DNA of 64,000 nt. Origin: an uncultured Clostridia bacterium (GTDB lineage: Bacteria > Bacillota > Clostridia > Oscillospirales > Oscillospiraceae). Below the pieces are notes generated by a model. It saw only the letters and a program-made list of their open reading frames with translations, did not search any database and was not told the origin of the DNA. Location: positions 62,001 to 126,000 of the forward strand of contig CAMEER010000001.1 in assembly GCA_945915065.1 (NCBI GenBank), read 5' to 3'. A program made the translations under genes and the position numbers. Shown piece by piece: positions 37,896 to 46,980 of the stretch. The number at the start of each line of letters is the position of its first letter. Within the stretch, counting starts at the first letter, position 1.

Positions 37896-38519
37896 ATGGA
37901 GATGCAAAACAACAAGGAAGAAGTGCCGTTTTCCCACTATCTGGCACTTTTTGAGAAGCTTGATTCCCACGAGGCGGCACAGCGCTGCGGCGTTCCCTTT
38001 GCCGACGGCTGCTTTACGGTGCGCCTGCTGGACACGGAGTACCGCATCGCATGGCCAGACTACGCCATTACGGCAGACCGGGAGGATGGGTTGGTCATGA
38101 CCAACCTGCTGTGGCAGACCTTTTTGCTGCGGTATCTGCTGGAGGGAAAACAAGCGGCGCTGTCGCTGGGCTACAAGACCTTCCGGGAGATGCCCTGGGG
38201 CGAGCTGTATATCATGCCCTATACGGGGCGATGCCTGAAACGGGCCGCCTTCACCTTCGGCTCCCAGGTGGCCGCCTTCGCCGCCGCCTGTGAGCGGATG
38301 GGCGGTGAAAAGCTGCCCCACGGAGACGCGGGCTATGGCTTTGCGTTTCTGGGGGGCTATCGGATGCAGATCATGATCTATGCCGGGGACGAGGAGTTTC
38401 CGCCCTCCAGCCAGATCCTGTACTCCGACAATTTTGCCTCCGGCTTTTCCGCGGAGGATCGCGTGGTGGCGAGTGATATCCTGATCACCGCCATCCGACA
38501 AGAGATGAAAAGGAACTAA
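37896..38519 (+). CDS. DUF3786 protein of the acs operon
   Basis: 207 residues from ATG 37896, directly after the acsV stop; CAGGAG at 37885-37890 sits at its start. Typical DUF3786 segments include EYRIAWPDYAI, the YLLEGK region, FREMPWGELY and the closing SDNFASGFSAEDRVVASD. Such proteins are repeatedly found next to acs or other corrinoid genes in anaerobes, but no biochemical role is known to me. Soluble, no obvious metal motif. Probably an accessory or maturation factor. Confidence 0.8.
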   Translation: MEMQNNKEEVPFSHYLALFEKLDSHEAAQRCGVPFADGCFTVRLLDTEYRIAWPDYAITADREDGLVMTNLLWQTFLLRYLLEGKQAALSLGYKTFREMPWGELYIMPYTGRCLKRAAFTFGSQVAAFAAACERMGGEKLPHGDAGYGFAFLGGYRMQIMIYAGDEEFPPSSQILYSDNFASGFSAEDRVVASDILITAIRQEMKRN

Positions 38520-38525
38520 GAAAGC

Positions 38526-39467
38526 ATGAGTTTTACCTATCTGAACCTGCAGGGCACGCTGGAGCACATTACGGTGACGTCCGAGGAGATCGACCGTCAG
38601 CTGCAGCGGCTGCTGCAGGCCAACCCCCGTATCGTACCCGTCACAGACCGGGCTGCCGCGCTGGGCGATGAACTGGTGCTGGACTACGCCGGATTTTCCG
38701 AGGGTGTCCAGTTCCCCGGCGGCACCGCCGAAAAGCAGACGCTGACGCTGGGCAGCGGTATGTTCATCCCCGGCTTTGAGGAGCAGCTGGTGGGCGCCAA
38801 CATCGGCGACGACGTGACGGTGACCGTCACCTTCCCCACCGAGTACCATGCCCCGGAGCTGGCGGGCAAGGCGGCGGAGTTCCGCTGTCATGTCCATGAG
38901 ATCCGCAGCCACACTTCCTATGAACTGGACGATACCTTCGCCAGAGAGGTGGGGCAGTGCGACACCGTGGAGCAGATGCGTGTCATGGTGGGCAAGGCAC
39001 TACAGGAGTACTATGATGAGCGGGCCGAGCAGGAGCTGCGCTGGCAGCTGATGCATCAGGCGGCGGCCACCGTGGAGGAGCAGCCCTCGGAGGAGGAGCT
39101 GGACCGCATGGTGGAGGCCCAGATGGAGACGCTGACGGCACAATTGGCCCAGAAGGGCCTGACGCTGGAGGCCTACTGCCAGTTTACCGGCAGCGACGAG
39201 GCCCAACTGCGGCAGGATATGCGGCCCGACGCGCTGGAGGCGTTCCGCACCCAGAAGGCGGTGGAAAAGATCGCGGCGCTGGAGAATCTCTCCGTCAGCG
39301 ACGAGGAGATGAACGCCGCGTTTGAGAAGATCTGCGCCGACAACAACATGCGCGCCGAGGATCTCCAGCCCTATTTTGACAACGGCTTTATCACCGTGGT
39401 CCAACAGCAGCTGCTGCGGGAAAAGGCCACGGATCTGGTGCGCCGCGCGGCGCGCATCACACAGTGA
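38526..39467 (+). CDS. Trigger-factor-like FKBP chaperone lacking the ribosome-binding domain
   Basis: 313 residues. A FKBP-type prolyl isomerase domain (about 45-128, with VLDYAGF, GSGMFIPGFEEQLVG, FPTEYHAPELAGK) is followed by the alpha-helical substrate-binding arm of trigger factor (about 140-310). The N-terminal domain with the GFRxGKxP ribosome signature is missing; only about 40 residues precede the FKBP part. Since it lies in the acs operon, 6 bp after the DUF3786 gene and 75 bp before fhs, a dedicated folding role for acetyl-CoA synthase or corrinoid-protein components is a reasonable inference. Confidence 0.82.
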   Translation: MSFTYLNLQGTLEHITVTSEEIDRQLQRLLQANPRIVPVTDRAAALGDELVLDYAGFSEGVQFPGGTAEKQTLTLGSGMFIPGFEEQLVGANIGDDVTVTVTFPTEYHAPELAGKAAEFRCHVHEIRSHTSYELDDTFAREVGQCDTVEQMRVMVGKALQEYYDERAEQELRWQLMHQAAATVEEQPSEEELDRMVEAQMETLTAQLAQKGLTLEAYCQFTGSDEAQLRQDMRPDALEAFRTQKAVEKIAALENLSVSDEEMNAAFEKICADNNMRAEDLQPYFDNGFITVVQQQLLREKATDLVRRAARITQ

Positions 39468-39542
39468 CCACTGGCGCACCGGGCGCCGCAGGATATATCA
39501 TTATTTCAGGGACGACCTGAGGATAACAAGGAGGATAACCCC

Positions 39543-41351
39543 ATGGCAATCGAATTCAAAGACGGCAAGTATGTAGACGAGACCGGTCACGTTACGCTGG
39601 ATCCCACCGTTTACAAAGACTGGCAGATCGCCGCGGAAGCCGAAAAGACCCTTCCGTCCGTGGAGTATTTCCGCGAGAAGCTGGGCCTGCTTCCCGATGA
39701 GATCATCCCCTATGGCAAGACCCCGAAGATGGACTTCATCAAGATCATGAACCGCCTGAAGGATAAGCCCGACGGCAAGTTTATCGAGGTTACCGCCATT
39801 ACCCCCACGCCCTTCGGCGAGGGTAAATCCACGGTTTCTCTGGGCTTGATCGAAGGTCTCGGCAAGCTGGGCCTCAACGTTGGCGGCGCGCTGCGTCAGC
39901 CCTCCGGCGGCCCCACCATGAACGTGAAGGGTACCGCTGCCGGCGGCGGCAACGCACTGCTCATGCCCATGACCGAGTTCTCCCTGGGTCTGACCGGCGA
40001 CATCAACGACATTATGAACGCCCACAACCTGGCCATGGTGGCCCTGAACGCCCGTATGCAGCACGAGCGCAATAACAGCGACGAATGGCTGGCCAAGAAG
40101 GGCCTGAAGCGTCTGGACATCGACCCCAAGCGCGTGGAGATGGGCTGGGTCATGGACTTCTGCGCACAGGGCCTGCGCAACATCATCATCGGCATCGGCG
40201 GCCGTCTGGACGGCTTCATGATGGAGTCCAAGTTCGGCATCGCTGTGGGCTCCGAGCTGATGGCGATTCTGGCGGTGGCCCGCGACCTGAAGGATCTGCG
40301 GGAGCGTATCGGCAAGATCGTGGTGGCCTATGACCGCAAGGGCAACCCCGTCACCACCGAGGATCTGGAAGTTGCCGGCGCCATGACCGCATGGATGCGC
40401 AACACCATCAACCCCACCATGTGCTACACCGTGGAGCATCAGCCTGTGCTGGTCCACGCCGGCCCCTTTGCCAACATCGCCATCGGCCAGTCCTCCGTCA
40501 TCGCCGACCGTCTGGCCCTGAAGCTGTTTGACTATCATGTGACCGAGTCCGGCTTCGCCGCCGACATCGGCTTTGAGAAGTTCTGGAACGTCAAGACCCG
40601 TCTGTCCGGCCTGACCCCGAACGTCTCCGTTCTGGTCGCGACCGTCCGCGCGCTCAAGATGCACGGCGGCGGCCCGAAGGTCACCCCGGGCGCTCCCCTG
40701 CCCAAGGAATACACCGAGGAGAACCTCGAGCTTCTGGAAAAGGGCACCTGCAACCTGTTCCACCATGTCAACACCATCAAGAAGTCCGGCATCAACCCGG
40801 TCGTCTGCATCAACCGCTTCTACACCGATACCGACGCGGAGATCGCCCTGCTCAAGAAGCTGTGCCAGGAGCGCGGCATCCGCTGCGCCGAGTCCAACCA
40901 CTGGCGGTTTGGCGGCGAAGGCGCCATCGAGTTGGCCAAGGCCGTTGTGGAAGCCTGCGAAGAGCCGGTCAAGGTCAAGTTCCTGTATGATCTCGACATG
41001 CCGCTGCGGCAGCGCGTTGAGCTGATCGCCAAGGAAGTCTACGGCGCCGACGGCGTGGATTGGGCGCCTCTGGCGGTGGAAAAGGCCCAGCGCTTCGAGA
41101 GCGATCCCAAGTACGCCGACTACTGCACCATGATGGTCAAGACCCATCTGTCCCTGTCTGACGATCCCACCAAGAAGGGCGTGCCCACCGGCTGGCGTCT
41201 TGCCATCCGTGATATCCTGGAGTACGGCGGCGCCAAGTTCCTGTGCCCCATGGCCGGCACCATCTCCATGATGCCCGGCACAGCCGCCGATCCGGCGTAT
41301 CGCCGTATCGACGTTGACACCGAGACCGGTGAGGTTTCCGGCCTGTTCTGA
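39543..41351 (+). CDS. fhs: Formate-tetrahydrofolate ligase
   Basis: 602 residues, about 40 longer than Moorella FTHFS. It uses ATP to join formate and THF into 10-formyl-THF, the entry reaction of the methyl branch. The nucleotide loop is [13 protein letters not shown] (about residues 89-101), followed by the [14 protein letters not shown] and [10 protein letters not shown] regions and the conserved [13 protein letters not shown] near the end. AAGGAGGA precedes the ATG. A strong terminator follows. Confidence 0.96.
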   Translation: MAIEFKDGKYVDETGHVTLDPTVYKDWQIAAEAEKTLPSVEYFREKLGLLPDEIIPYGKTPKMDFIKIMNRLKDKPDGKFIEVTAITPTPFGEGKSTVSLGLIEGLGKLGLNVGGALRQPSGGPTMNVKGTAAGGGNALLMPMTEFSLGLTGDINDIMNAHNLAMVALNARMQHERNNSDEWLAKKGLKRLDIDPKRVEMGWVMDFCAQGLRNIIIGIGGRLDGFMMESKFGIAVGSELMAILAVARDLKDLRERIGKIVVAYDRKGNPVTTEDLEVAGAMTAWMRNTINPTMCYTVEHQPVLVHAGPFANIAIGQSSVIADRLALKLFDYHVTESGFAADIGFEKFWNVKTRLSGLTPNVSVLVATVRALKMHGGGPKVTPGAPLPKEYTEENLELLEKGTCNLFHHVNTIKKSGINPVVCINRFYTDTDAEIALLKKLCQERGIRCAESNHWRFGGEGAIELAKAVVEACEEPVKVKFLYDLDMPLRQRVELIAKEVYGADGVDWAPLAVEKAQRFESDPKYADYCTMMVKTHLSLSDDPTKKGVPTGWRLAIRDILEYGGAKFLCPMAGTISMMPGTAADPAYRRIDVDTETGEVSGLF

Positions 41352-41376
41352 GAACCGGTACGAAGTCATTTCCCAA

Positions 41377-41406
41377 AACTCCGGCGGCTGCGCCGCCGGA
41401 GTTTTT
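41377..41406 (+). terminator. Terminator after fhs
   Basis: Stem ACTCCGGCGGC / GCCGCCGGAGT with TGC loop and T5. Confidence 0.88.
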
Positions 41407-41427
41407 CAACAGAAGGGTTATTTTGCC

Positions 41428-41757
41428 ATGAAACGAGAGGTTACCATCGACTATTTCGATCCCACCCGCACCCAAGTGGGGCGGCGCGACAGCCTGAATA
41501 TCCTGTTGATCGCCACCAACCGCACCGATGCGCCCCGTGAGACGGAGATCACCTTTTTCGGCGACGACGGCAGACGGCTGCTGCGGCTTTACCGTGAGAC
41601 GCGGCTGCTGCCGCCCCATGAGCACAGCCATCTGTATTTCCGTCTGCCGGAGGGGTGCTTTCAAATGGCGGGGGATGCGGAGGAGCTGCGGCTGTTTGCT
41701 GCCGCGGGCGATGTGACCGGACGGGAGAAGAGCAAGCTGATCTTTCTGACAGACTGA
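41428..41757 (+). CDS. Small conserved protein between fhs and fchA
   Basis: 109 residues from ATG 41428 (GAAGGG upstream). It is predicted beta-rich: alternating hydrophobic strands with REVTIDYFD, LNILLIATN, ETEITFFGD and the HSHLYFRLPEGCF region. No Cys pair, membrane span or catalytic motif stands out. It is 20 bp before fchA and likely co-translated with it. I do not recognise the family. Confidence 0.65.
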   Translation: MKREVTIDYFDPTRTQVGRRDSLNILLIATNRTDAPRETEITFFGDDGRRLLRLYRETRLLPPHEHSHLYFRLPEGCFQMAGDAEELRLFAAAGDVTGREKSKLIFLTD

Positions 41758-41777
41758 TAGATAAAGAGGAGAGAACT

Positions 41778-42398
41778 ATGGATTATACTACCAAGTCCTG
41801 CCGTGAATTTGTCACGGTGCTGGCTTCCAACGAGCCGGCTCCCGGCGGCGGCGGCGCGTCCGCGCTGGTGGCTGCCGTCGGTACGGCGCTGGGCAATATG
41901 GTCGGTTCCCTGACCGTGGGCAAGAAGAAGTACGCCGATGTGGAGGCGGAGATCGTCGCCCTGCAGAAGAAGTGCGACGCATTGCAGACGGAGCTGCTGG
42001 ATCAGGTGCCTGCTGATGCCGAGGGGTTTGTGCCGCTGGCCAGAGCCTACGGTATCCCCAAGGACGATCCCGACCGGCCCCGCATCATGGAGGAGGCCAC
42101 CATCACCGCATGTCAGGTGCCCATGCACATTATGGAGCTGTGCTGCGAGGCCATCGACGCCATCGCCGTGTTCGCGGAGAAGGGCTCCCGCCTGGCGGTG
42201 TCCGATGCCGGCTGCGGCGCGGTGATCGTGAAAGCGGCCCTGCAGGCGGCGTCTTTGAACGTGTTCATCAACACCAAGACGCTGCAGAACCGGGCGCTGG
42301 CCGAGGAGATGAACGCCAAGTGCCTGGCGATGCTGGACACCTACGGCAAGAAGGCCGACGGTATTTTTGAGACCGTCAAGGCCGGCTTCTTCAAATAA
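41778..42398 (+). CDS. fchA: Methenyltetrahydrofolate cyclohydrolase (FTCD-C type)
   Basis: 206 residues from ATG 41778 with AAGAGGAG upstream. It belongs to the cyclodeaminase/cyclohydrolase family: the N-terminal FVTVLASNEPAPGGGGASAL loop, a GNMVGSLTVGKKKY helix, and an all-helical body. It converts 10-formyl-THF to 5,10-methenyl-THF. Its presence directly before a FolD that lacks cyclohydrolase residues indicates that it supplies this step. Confidence 0.92.
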   Translation: MDYTTKSCREFVTVLASNEPAPGGGGASALVAAVGTALGNMVGSLTVGKKKYADVEAEIVALQKKCDALQTELLDQVPADAEGFVPLARAYGIPKDDPDRPRIMEEATITACQVPMHIMELCCEAIDAIAVFAEKGSRLAVSDAGCGAVIVKAALQAASLNVFINTKTLQNRALAEEMNAKCLAMLDTYGKKADGIFETVKAGFFK

Positions 42399-42412
42399 GG
42401 GAGGATCATACT

Positions 42413-43291
42413 ATGGCAAAGCAATTACTGGGCAAAGAAGTGACCGCCGCCATGAACGAGAAGCTGCAGCAGCGTGTGGCGGCGCTGAAGGAAAAGGGCG
42501 TGACGCCGAAGCTGGCCATCGTCCGCTGCGGTGAGAATCCCTCCGATCTGTCCTATGAAAAGGGCGCCACCTCCCGTGCCGAGCTGATCGGCGTGGACGT
42601 GGTGAAGTTCGTGCTGCCGGAGGATGTGACCAAGGAGGCCCTCATCGACCAGATCGAAGCCATCAACGTCGACGATACCATCCACGGCTGCCTGCTGTTC
42701 CGTCCGCTGCCCAAGCATCTGAAGGCGGATCAGGACGAGATCTGCAACCATCTGGCCGCCTGCAAGGATGTGGATTCTATGACCGATCTGTCCAATGCCG
42801 GTGTGTTCATGGGCAAGAAGCTGGGCTTCGCCCCCTGCACGCCTCAGGCCTGCATGGAGATTCTGGATTACTACGGCATTGACTGCACCGGCAAGAAGGC
42901 CGTTGTCATCGGCCGCTCTCTGGTGGTGGGCAAGCCCGCCGCCATGATGCTGCTGGGCAAGAACGCCACCGTGACCGTATGCCACACCAAGACCCGTGAC
43001 GTGCAGGCTGTGGCCCGGGAGGCGGACATTCTGGTGTCTGCCGCCGGTGTGCTGAAGAGCCTGACCAAGGACTATGTGCGGCCCGGTCAGATCGTCATCG
43101 ACGTGTCCATGAACTGGGCTCCTGATAAGGTTACCTCCAAGGGCAAGGGCGGCATGGCGGGCGACGCCGTGTTCAGCGAAGTGGAGCCTGTCGTTGAGGC
43201 CATTACCCCGGTGCCCGGCGGCGTGGGCGCCGTCACCACCTCCGTGCTGATCGGTCATGTGGTGGAGGCCGCCGAGCGCACGCTGGCGTAA
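42413..43291 (+). CDS. folD: Methylene-THF dehydrogenase (FolD family, probably lacking cyclohydrolase activity)
   Basis: 292 residues. The Rossmann part is normal (VIGRSLVVGKPAAMMLL, PGGVGAVTTSVL), so NAD(P)-linked oxidation of methylene-THF is expected. However, the catalytic Lys of bifunctional FolD (four residues after Tyr in YxxxK) is Ala here (Y48, A52), and the QLPLP Gln is replaced (FRPLP, F96). Both are needed for cyclohydrolase chemistry, which the adjacent fchA can provide. It starts 14 bp after fchA and is followed by the formate channel gene. Confidence 0.93.
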   Translation: MAKQLLGKEVTAAMNEKLQQRVAALKEKGVTPKLAIVRCGENPSDLSYEKGATSRAELIGVDVVKFVLPEDVTKEALIDQIEAINVDDTIHGCLLFRPLPKHLKADQDEICNHLAACKDVDSMTDLSNAGVFMGKKLGFAPCTPQACMEILDYYGIDCTGKKAVVIGRSLVVGKPAAMMLLGKNATVTVCHTKTRDVQAVAREADILVSAAGVLKSLTKDYVRPGQIVIDVSMNWAPDKVTSKGKGGMAGDAVFSEVEPVVEAITPVPGGVGAVTTSVLIGHVVEAAERTLA

Positions 43292-43303
43292 GGAGGGCGG
43301 AAC

Positions 43304-44122
43304 ATGAATCTGTTTGCACCTGCTGAGATCGCGGCCAACTACGCCGAAGCCGGCGTGAAAAAGAGCAGTATGCCGGTCAGCAAGATGCTGCTGTTGGGGA
43401 TTCTGGCCGGTATGCTGATCGCGTTTCCCTCCTGCGTGACCAATATGGCCAGCTATGGGCTGGACAACAACAGTGTGATCCGGGCTGTCTCCGGCCTGCT
43501 GTTTGCCTTCGGCCTGGGTATGGTGATCCTTATCGGCGCGGAGCTGTTCACCGGCAATACGCTGATCTTCATCAGCGTGCTGGAAAAGAAGGTCCAGGTG
43601 ACCGCCATGCTGAAGGACTGGCTGTTTGTGTACATCGGCAACTTCATCGGCTCTCTGCTGGTGGCGGTGCTGTGCGCCAAATTCGGCTGGCTGTCCGCCA
43701 GCGGTAATCTGCTGGCTACCTACGCTATGAAAGTGGCGCTGGGCAAGATGACCATGCCCTTCCAGAATGCGTTCTTCATGGGCTTCCTGTGCAACGTACT
43801 GGTGACCATCGGCGTGCTGCTGAGTCTGGGCGCCAAGGATACCATGGGCCGGTTTATCGGCGCGTGGGCGCCGGTGATGTTCTTCGTCACCTGCGGCTTC
43901 AACCACTCCATCGCCGACATGACCTACTGCACCATGGGTCTGTTTGCCAAGACGGTGCCTGCCTATGTGGAGACGGCACAGGCGCTGGGCGCGGATCTGA
44001 GCGCCCTGACCTGGGGCAACTACTTTGTGGGGAATATGCTGCCGGTAACGCTGGGCAACATATTGGGCGGCCTGTTTGTGGGCTTCACCATGTGGTTCGG
44101 CTTTTTGCGGAAAGCAAAGTAA
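43304..44122 (+). CDS. focA: FocA/NirC family formate channel
   Basis: 272 residues, six hydrophobic helices, the formate-nitrite transporter fold. The selectivity-loop stretches are visible: ELFTGNTLIFI in the Omega-loop region and CGFNHSIADMTY containing the central His. It would move formate across the membrane, in for Fhs or out as product. It starts 12 bp after folD and ends before a terminator, so it closes the fchA-folD-focA group. Confidence 0.9.
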   Translation: MNLFAPAEIAANYAEAGVKKSSMPVSKMLLLGILAGMLIAFPSCVTNMASYGLDNNSVIRAVSGLLFAFGLGMVILIGAELFTGNTLIFISVLEKKVQVTAMLKDWLFVYIGNFIGSLLVAVLCAKFGWLSASGNLLATYAMKVALGKMTMPFQNAFFMGFLCNVLVTIGVLLSLGAKDTMGRFIGAWAPVMFFVTCGFNHSIADMTYCTMGLFAKTVPAYVETAQALGADLSALTWGNYFVGNMLPVTLGNILGGLFVGFTMWFGFLRKAK

Positions 44123-44133
44123 AAAATAACCGC

Positions 44134-44167
44134 CATAACCTCCGGCAAAGCCGGAGGTTATGGGTTT
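44134..44167 (+). terminator. Terminator after focA
   Basis: Stem CATAACCTCCGG / CCGGAGGTTATG, CAAAG loop, GGTTTT tail. Confidence 0.75.
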
Positions 44168-44185
44168 TGTAAGGAGGCGTTTGCC

Positions 44186-44884
44186 TTGGACAAAAACGAT
44201 ACGCTGATCCTGTGCTGCGCCTCGGTGCGCCGCCATCTGGACGCGGCGCAGAAGAAAATGGGGACGGATTTCCCCGTGCGGGAACTGGACTGGGAGAATC
44301 ACAAGGAGCCCGCGGTGATGCATGAGACGCTGCGGCGCACCATGGCGGCGCTGCCGCCGTCTGTGACCACAGTGCTGTCCTGCGTGGGCAGCTGCGGCGG
44401 CGTGTGGGAGGGCGTGACCCTGCCCTGCCGCACGGTGATGCCCCGGGTGGACGACTGCGTGACCATGCTGCTGCAGACCGGCGATACGCTGCGCCCGGAC
44501 GCCAAGCAGGAGGGGCACATCTATTTCCGGGACTGTGACCGGGGCGAGCACTCGGTGGCGGCCTTCAAGGATGAGATCTGCCGCCGCTACGGCATGGAGA
44601 TCGGAACGTCCATCTTCGGCGGCTTCATGGAGGGGTACCACCATGCCGACATGATCGACACCGGCGTATACGACTGCTATGCCGAGGATTTTGTGGCGGA
44701 GATGCAGCGGTGTGCCGATCTGATCCGCTGCGATCTGGACTATGTGACCGGCAGCAACCGGGTGCTGGAAAATCTGGTGGCCGGGCGTTGGGAAACGCAG
44801 TTTCTGGTGCTGGAAACGGGACATACTGTGAAAGAAGCGGACTTCTTCCCGGAGGGTGAGCCGGGCCGGAGACTGCTGTACTGA
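44186..44884 (+). CDS. DUF1638 family protein
   Basis: 232 residues from TTG 44186, chosen because AAGGAGG ends 8 nt upstream and no ATG is near. DUF1638-type features: an LILCCASVRR opening, VLSCVGSCGGVWEG with conserved Cys, PRVDDCVTMLL and a TGSNRVLENLVAG end. Cys and acidic residues suggest metal or corrinoid handling. The family accompanies methyltransferase and corrinoid genes in anaerobes, as here, but its activity is unknown to me. Confidence 0.78.
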   Translation: MDKNDTLILCCASVRRHLDAAQKKMGTDFPVRELDWENHKEPAVMHETLRRTMAALPPSVTTVLSCVGSCGGVWEGVTLPCRTVMPRVDDCVTMLLQTGDTLRPDAKQEGHIYFRDCDRGEHSVAAFKDEICRRYGMEIGTSIFGGFMEGYHHADMIDTGVYDCYAEDFVAEMQRCADLIRCDLDYVTGSNRVLENLVAGRWETQFLVLETGHTVKEADFFPEGEPGRRLLY

Positions 44885-44905
44885 TGGAAACAGGAGGTAT
44901 TTGCC

Positions 44906-45730
44906 ATGATTATGGACGGTTGTCAGGGAAAACCCCGCACGCCTACCATCCGGGAGAAGATTTGCCCTGTGTGCGGCAGCACCATCGAGATCTTCTCCAC
45001 CGATACGGCGGTGGCCTGTGAGCATTGCGGCTTTGTGGCCTACAACGACGCCCTCAGCTGCGTACAATGGTGCCAGTATGCCCGGAAATGCGTGGGCGAC
45101 GACATGTATGAGAAGATGATGGAGATCGCCCGGCGCCAGAAGGCGGAAAAAGAGAAACGGGAAATGACCGTGACCGAGAAAAAGCGTGCTCTGCGGCAGA
45201 AACTGCGCACCATGGAACGGATGCTGCCCCAGGCCTACCGGGACGAAAGCGCCGCGGCCATCTGCCGTCAGGTCATGGGTCTGCCGGAGTTTGAGGCGGC
45301 GCAGGTGGTATTCGCCTTCGTGGGCACGGAGCGGGAGATCGACACCACGGCGCTGCTGCGCCATGTGCTGCAAAGCGGAAAAACGTTGTGCCTGCCCCGG
45401 TGCGGTGCGGGATATACCATGGATCTGTGCCGGGTGGACACGCTGGAGCAGCTGGCGCCGGGGACTTACGGGATCCTGGAGCCGGTGGAGAATTGCCCCC
45501 CGCTGGAGGCGGAGGACATCGATTTTGTGGCGGCGCCGTGCCTCTCCTGCGACCGGCAGGGCAACCGGCTGGGACAGGGAGGCGGTTACTACGACCGGTT
45601 CTTTGCCCGCTATCACGGAAACGCGGCATTGCTGTGCCGGGAAAAGCTGCTGTCGGAGGAGATCCCTGTGGAGCCCCACGACAAGCGGTTTGAGCTGATC
45701 GTGACGGAAAACGCTGTGTACCGCATATAA
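44906..45730 (+). CDS. Zinc-ribbon domain fused to 5-formyltetrahydrofolate cyclo-ligase
   Basis: 274 residues from ATG 44906 with AGGAGG upstream. The first 80 residues form a seven-Cys module (C20-x2-C23, C38-x2-C41, then C52, C56, C62). A charged helix (about 72-92) links it to a complete MTHFS domain (about 90-274) with a RxALRQKLR start, a PRCGAGYTMDLCRV core and the ATP/folate motif GQGGGYYDRF. MTHFS returns 5-formyl-THF to methenyl-THF, useful in a folate-heavy pathway. No internal start with a good ribosome site is seen. Confidence 0.88.
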   Translation: MIMDGCQGKPRTPTIREKICPVCGSTIEIFSTDTAVACEHCGFVAYNDALSCVQWCQYARKCVGDDMYEKMMEIARRQKAEKEKREMTVTEKKRALRQKLRTMERMLPQAYRDESAAAICRQVMGLPEFEAAQVVFAFVGTEREIDTTALLRHVLQSGKTLCLPRCGAGYTMDLCRVDTLEQLAPGTYGILEPVENCPPLEAEDIDFVAAPCLSCDRQGNRLGQGGGYYDRFFARYHGNAALLCREKLLSEEIPVEPHDKRFELIVTENAVYRI

Positions 45731-45773
45731 AAAACACCGCTGTGCAGCTCAGCAGGCACAGCGGTGTTTTTTA
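45731..45773. terminator. Bidirectional terminator between the cyclo-ligase gene and prfB
   Basis: Stem AACACCGCTGTGC / GCACAGCGGTGTT, flanked by A and T runs, serving both convergent genes. Confidence 0.9.
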
Positions 45774-45780
45774 TGGAAAA

Positions 45781-46902
45781 TTACTTCAATTCGCCGTTGG
45801 CGGCGGCAGTCAGGTAGGCGTTGATGAAACCGTCGATATCGCCATCCATCACCGCCTGGATGTTGCCCATCTCATAGCCGGTTCGGGTGTCCTTGGCCAG
45901 CGTGTAGGGCATGAACACATAGGAGCGGATCTGGCTGCCCCACTCGATCTTCATCTGCACGCCCTTGATGTCGCTGATCTTCTCGGCGTGCTGCTGCAGC
46001 TTCAGCTCCGCCAGCTTGGCCTTCAGCATCTTCATGGCGTTGTCCCGGTTCTGGAACTGGCTGCGCTCCGTCTGGCAGAATACCACGATGCCGGTGGGCA
46101 GGTGGGTCAGGCGGACGGCGGAGGAGGTCTTGTTGATGTGCTGGCCGCCGGCACCGGAGGAGCGGCAGGCCTGCATCTCGATCTCCTCGGGACGGATCTC
46201 GATCTCGCTGTCGTCGGCCAGCTCCGGCATGACCTCCAGTGCGGCAAAGCTGGTCTGGCGGCGGGCGTTGGCGTCAAAGGGGCTGACGCGGACCAGACGG
46301 TGGACGCCGTTCTCACTCTTCAGATAGCCGTAGGCGTTCTCTCCCTCAATAAGGATGGTGGCGGACTTGATGCCCGCTTCTTCGCCGGCCTCGTAGTCCA
46401 TCAGCTGATAGGTGTAGCCGTGGCGCTCGGCCCAGCGGGTGTACATACGGTAGAGCATCTCCGTCCAGTCCTGGGCCTCGGTGCCGCCGGCACCGGCGTG
46501 GAAGGTGAGAATGGCGTTGTTGGCGTCGTATTCGCCGGACAGCAGCGCCGCCAGACGCCGCTCGCTGATCTCTTTTTCCAGCGTGTTGTAGCCCTCGATC
46601 ACGTCGGGCAGCTGAGAGGCATCGTCCTCCTCCTGAGCCATCTCGCACAGAGTCAGGGTATCCTCCCATTCGCTGACCAGACGGTCATGCTTCTTGATCT
46701 TGTTCTCCAGCCGCTTGATCTGCTGGCTGACCTTCTGGCTGCGCTCCAGGTTGTTCCAGAAGCCGTCCTGCTCCGTTTCCTTCTGAAGAGCGGAAAGCTC
46801 CTCCCGGGCCTTGGGGATGCCCAGCGCCTTTTCCAGCTCGCCCAGAGTGGGCTCCAGCGCCAGCAGCTTCTGCTTATATTCGTCGTATTCGATCACTGCC
46901 AT
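45781..46902 (-). CDS. prfB: Peptide chain release factor 2
   Basis: 373 residues in one frame. RF2 recognises UGA and UAA. The SPF anticodon-like motif (VRVSPFDANARRQ) and the GGQ hydrolysis motif (SSGAGGQHINKT) are present. Many prfB genes carry a programmed +1 frameshift near codon 25; here the N-terminus runs straight through, so this gene has no such autoregulation. AAGGAGAT precedes ATG 46902. Confidence 0.96.
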   Translation of the reverse strand: MAVIEYDEYKQKLLALEPTLGELEKALGIPKAREELSALQKETEQDGFWNNLERSQKVSQQIKRLENKIKKHDRLVSEWEDTLTLCEMAQEEDDASQLPDVIEGYNTLEKEISERRLAALLSGEYDANNAILTFHAGAGGTEAQDWTEMLYRMYTRWAERHGYTYQLMDYEAGEEAGIKSATILIEGENAYGYLKSENGVHRLVRVSPFDANARRQTSFAALEVMPELADDSEIEIRPEEIEMQACRSSGAGGQHINKTSSAVRLTHLPTGIVVFCQTERSQFQNRDNAMKMLKAKLAELKLQQHAEKISDIKGVQMKIEWGSQIRSYVFMPYTLAKDTRTGYEMGNIQAVMDGDIDGFINAYLTAAANGELK

Positions 46903-46943
46903 ATGTGGTAATCTCCTTGCTTGTAGATTTCAGTAACTAAATT

Positions 46944-46972
46944 ATTATATCCGGAAAACCGGTATCTGTAAA
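46944..46972 (-). promoter_or_regulatory. Promoter of prfB
   Basis: TTTACA (46967-46972), 17-bp spacer, TATAAT (46944-46949) on the minus strand; it lies just beyond the stop of the MATE gene. Confidence 0.75.
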
Positions 46973-46980
46973 GGGGAAAA

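Noticed and set aside
42425-45679. 1,084-codon minus-strand frame
   Set aside because: It is antisense to folD, focA, the DUF1638 gene and the cyclo-ligase fusion, all with clear family motifs and good starts. The long frame is a by-product of GC-rich third positions.
45781-46902. Programmed frameshift in prfB
   Set aside because: The reading frame is continuous from a well-placed ATG through the GGQ domain; no early in-frame TGA was found.
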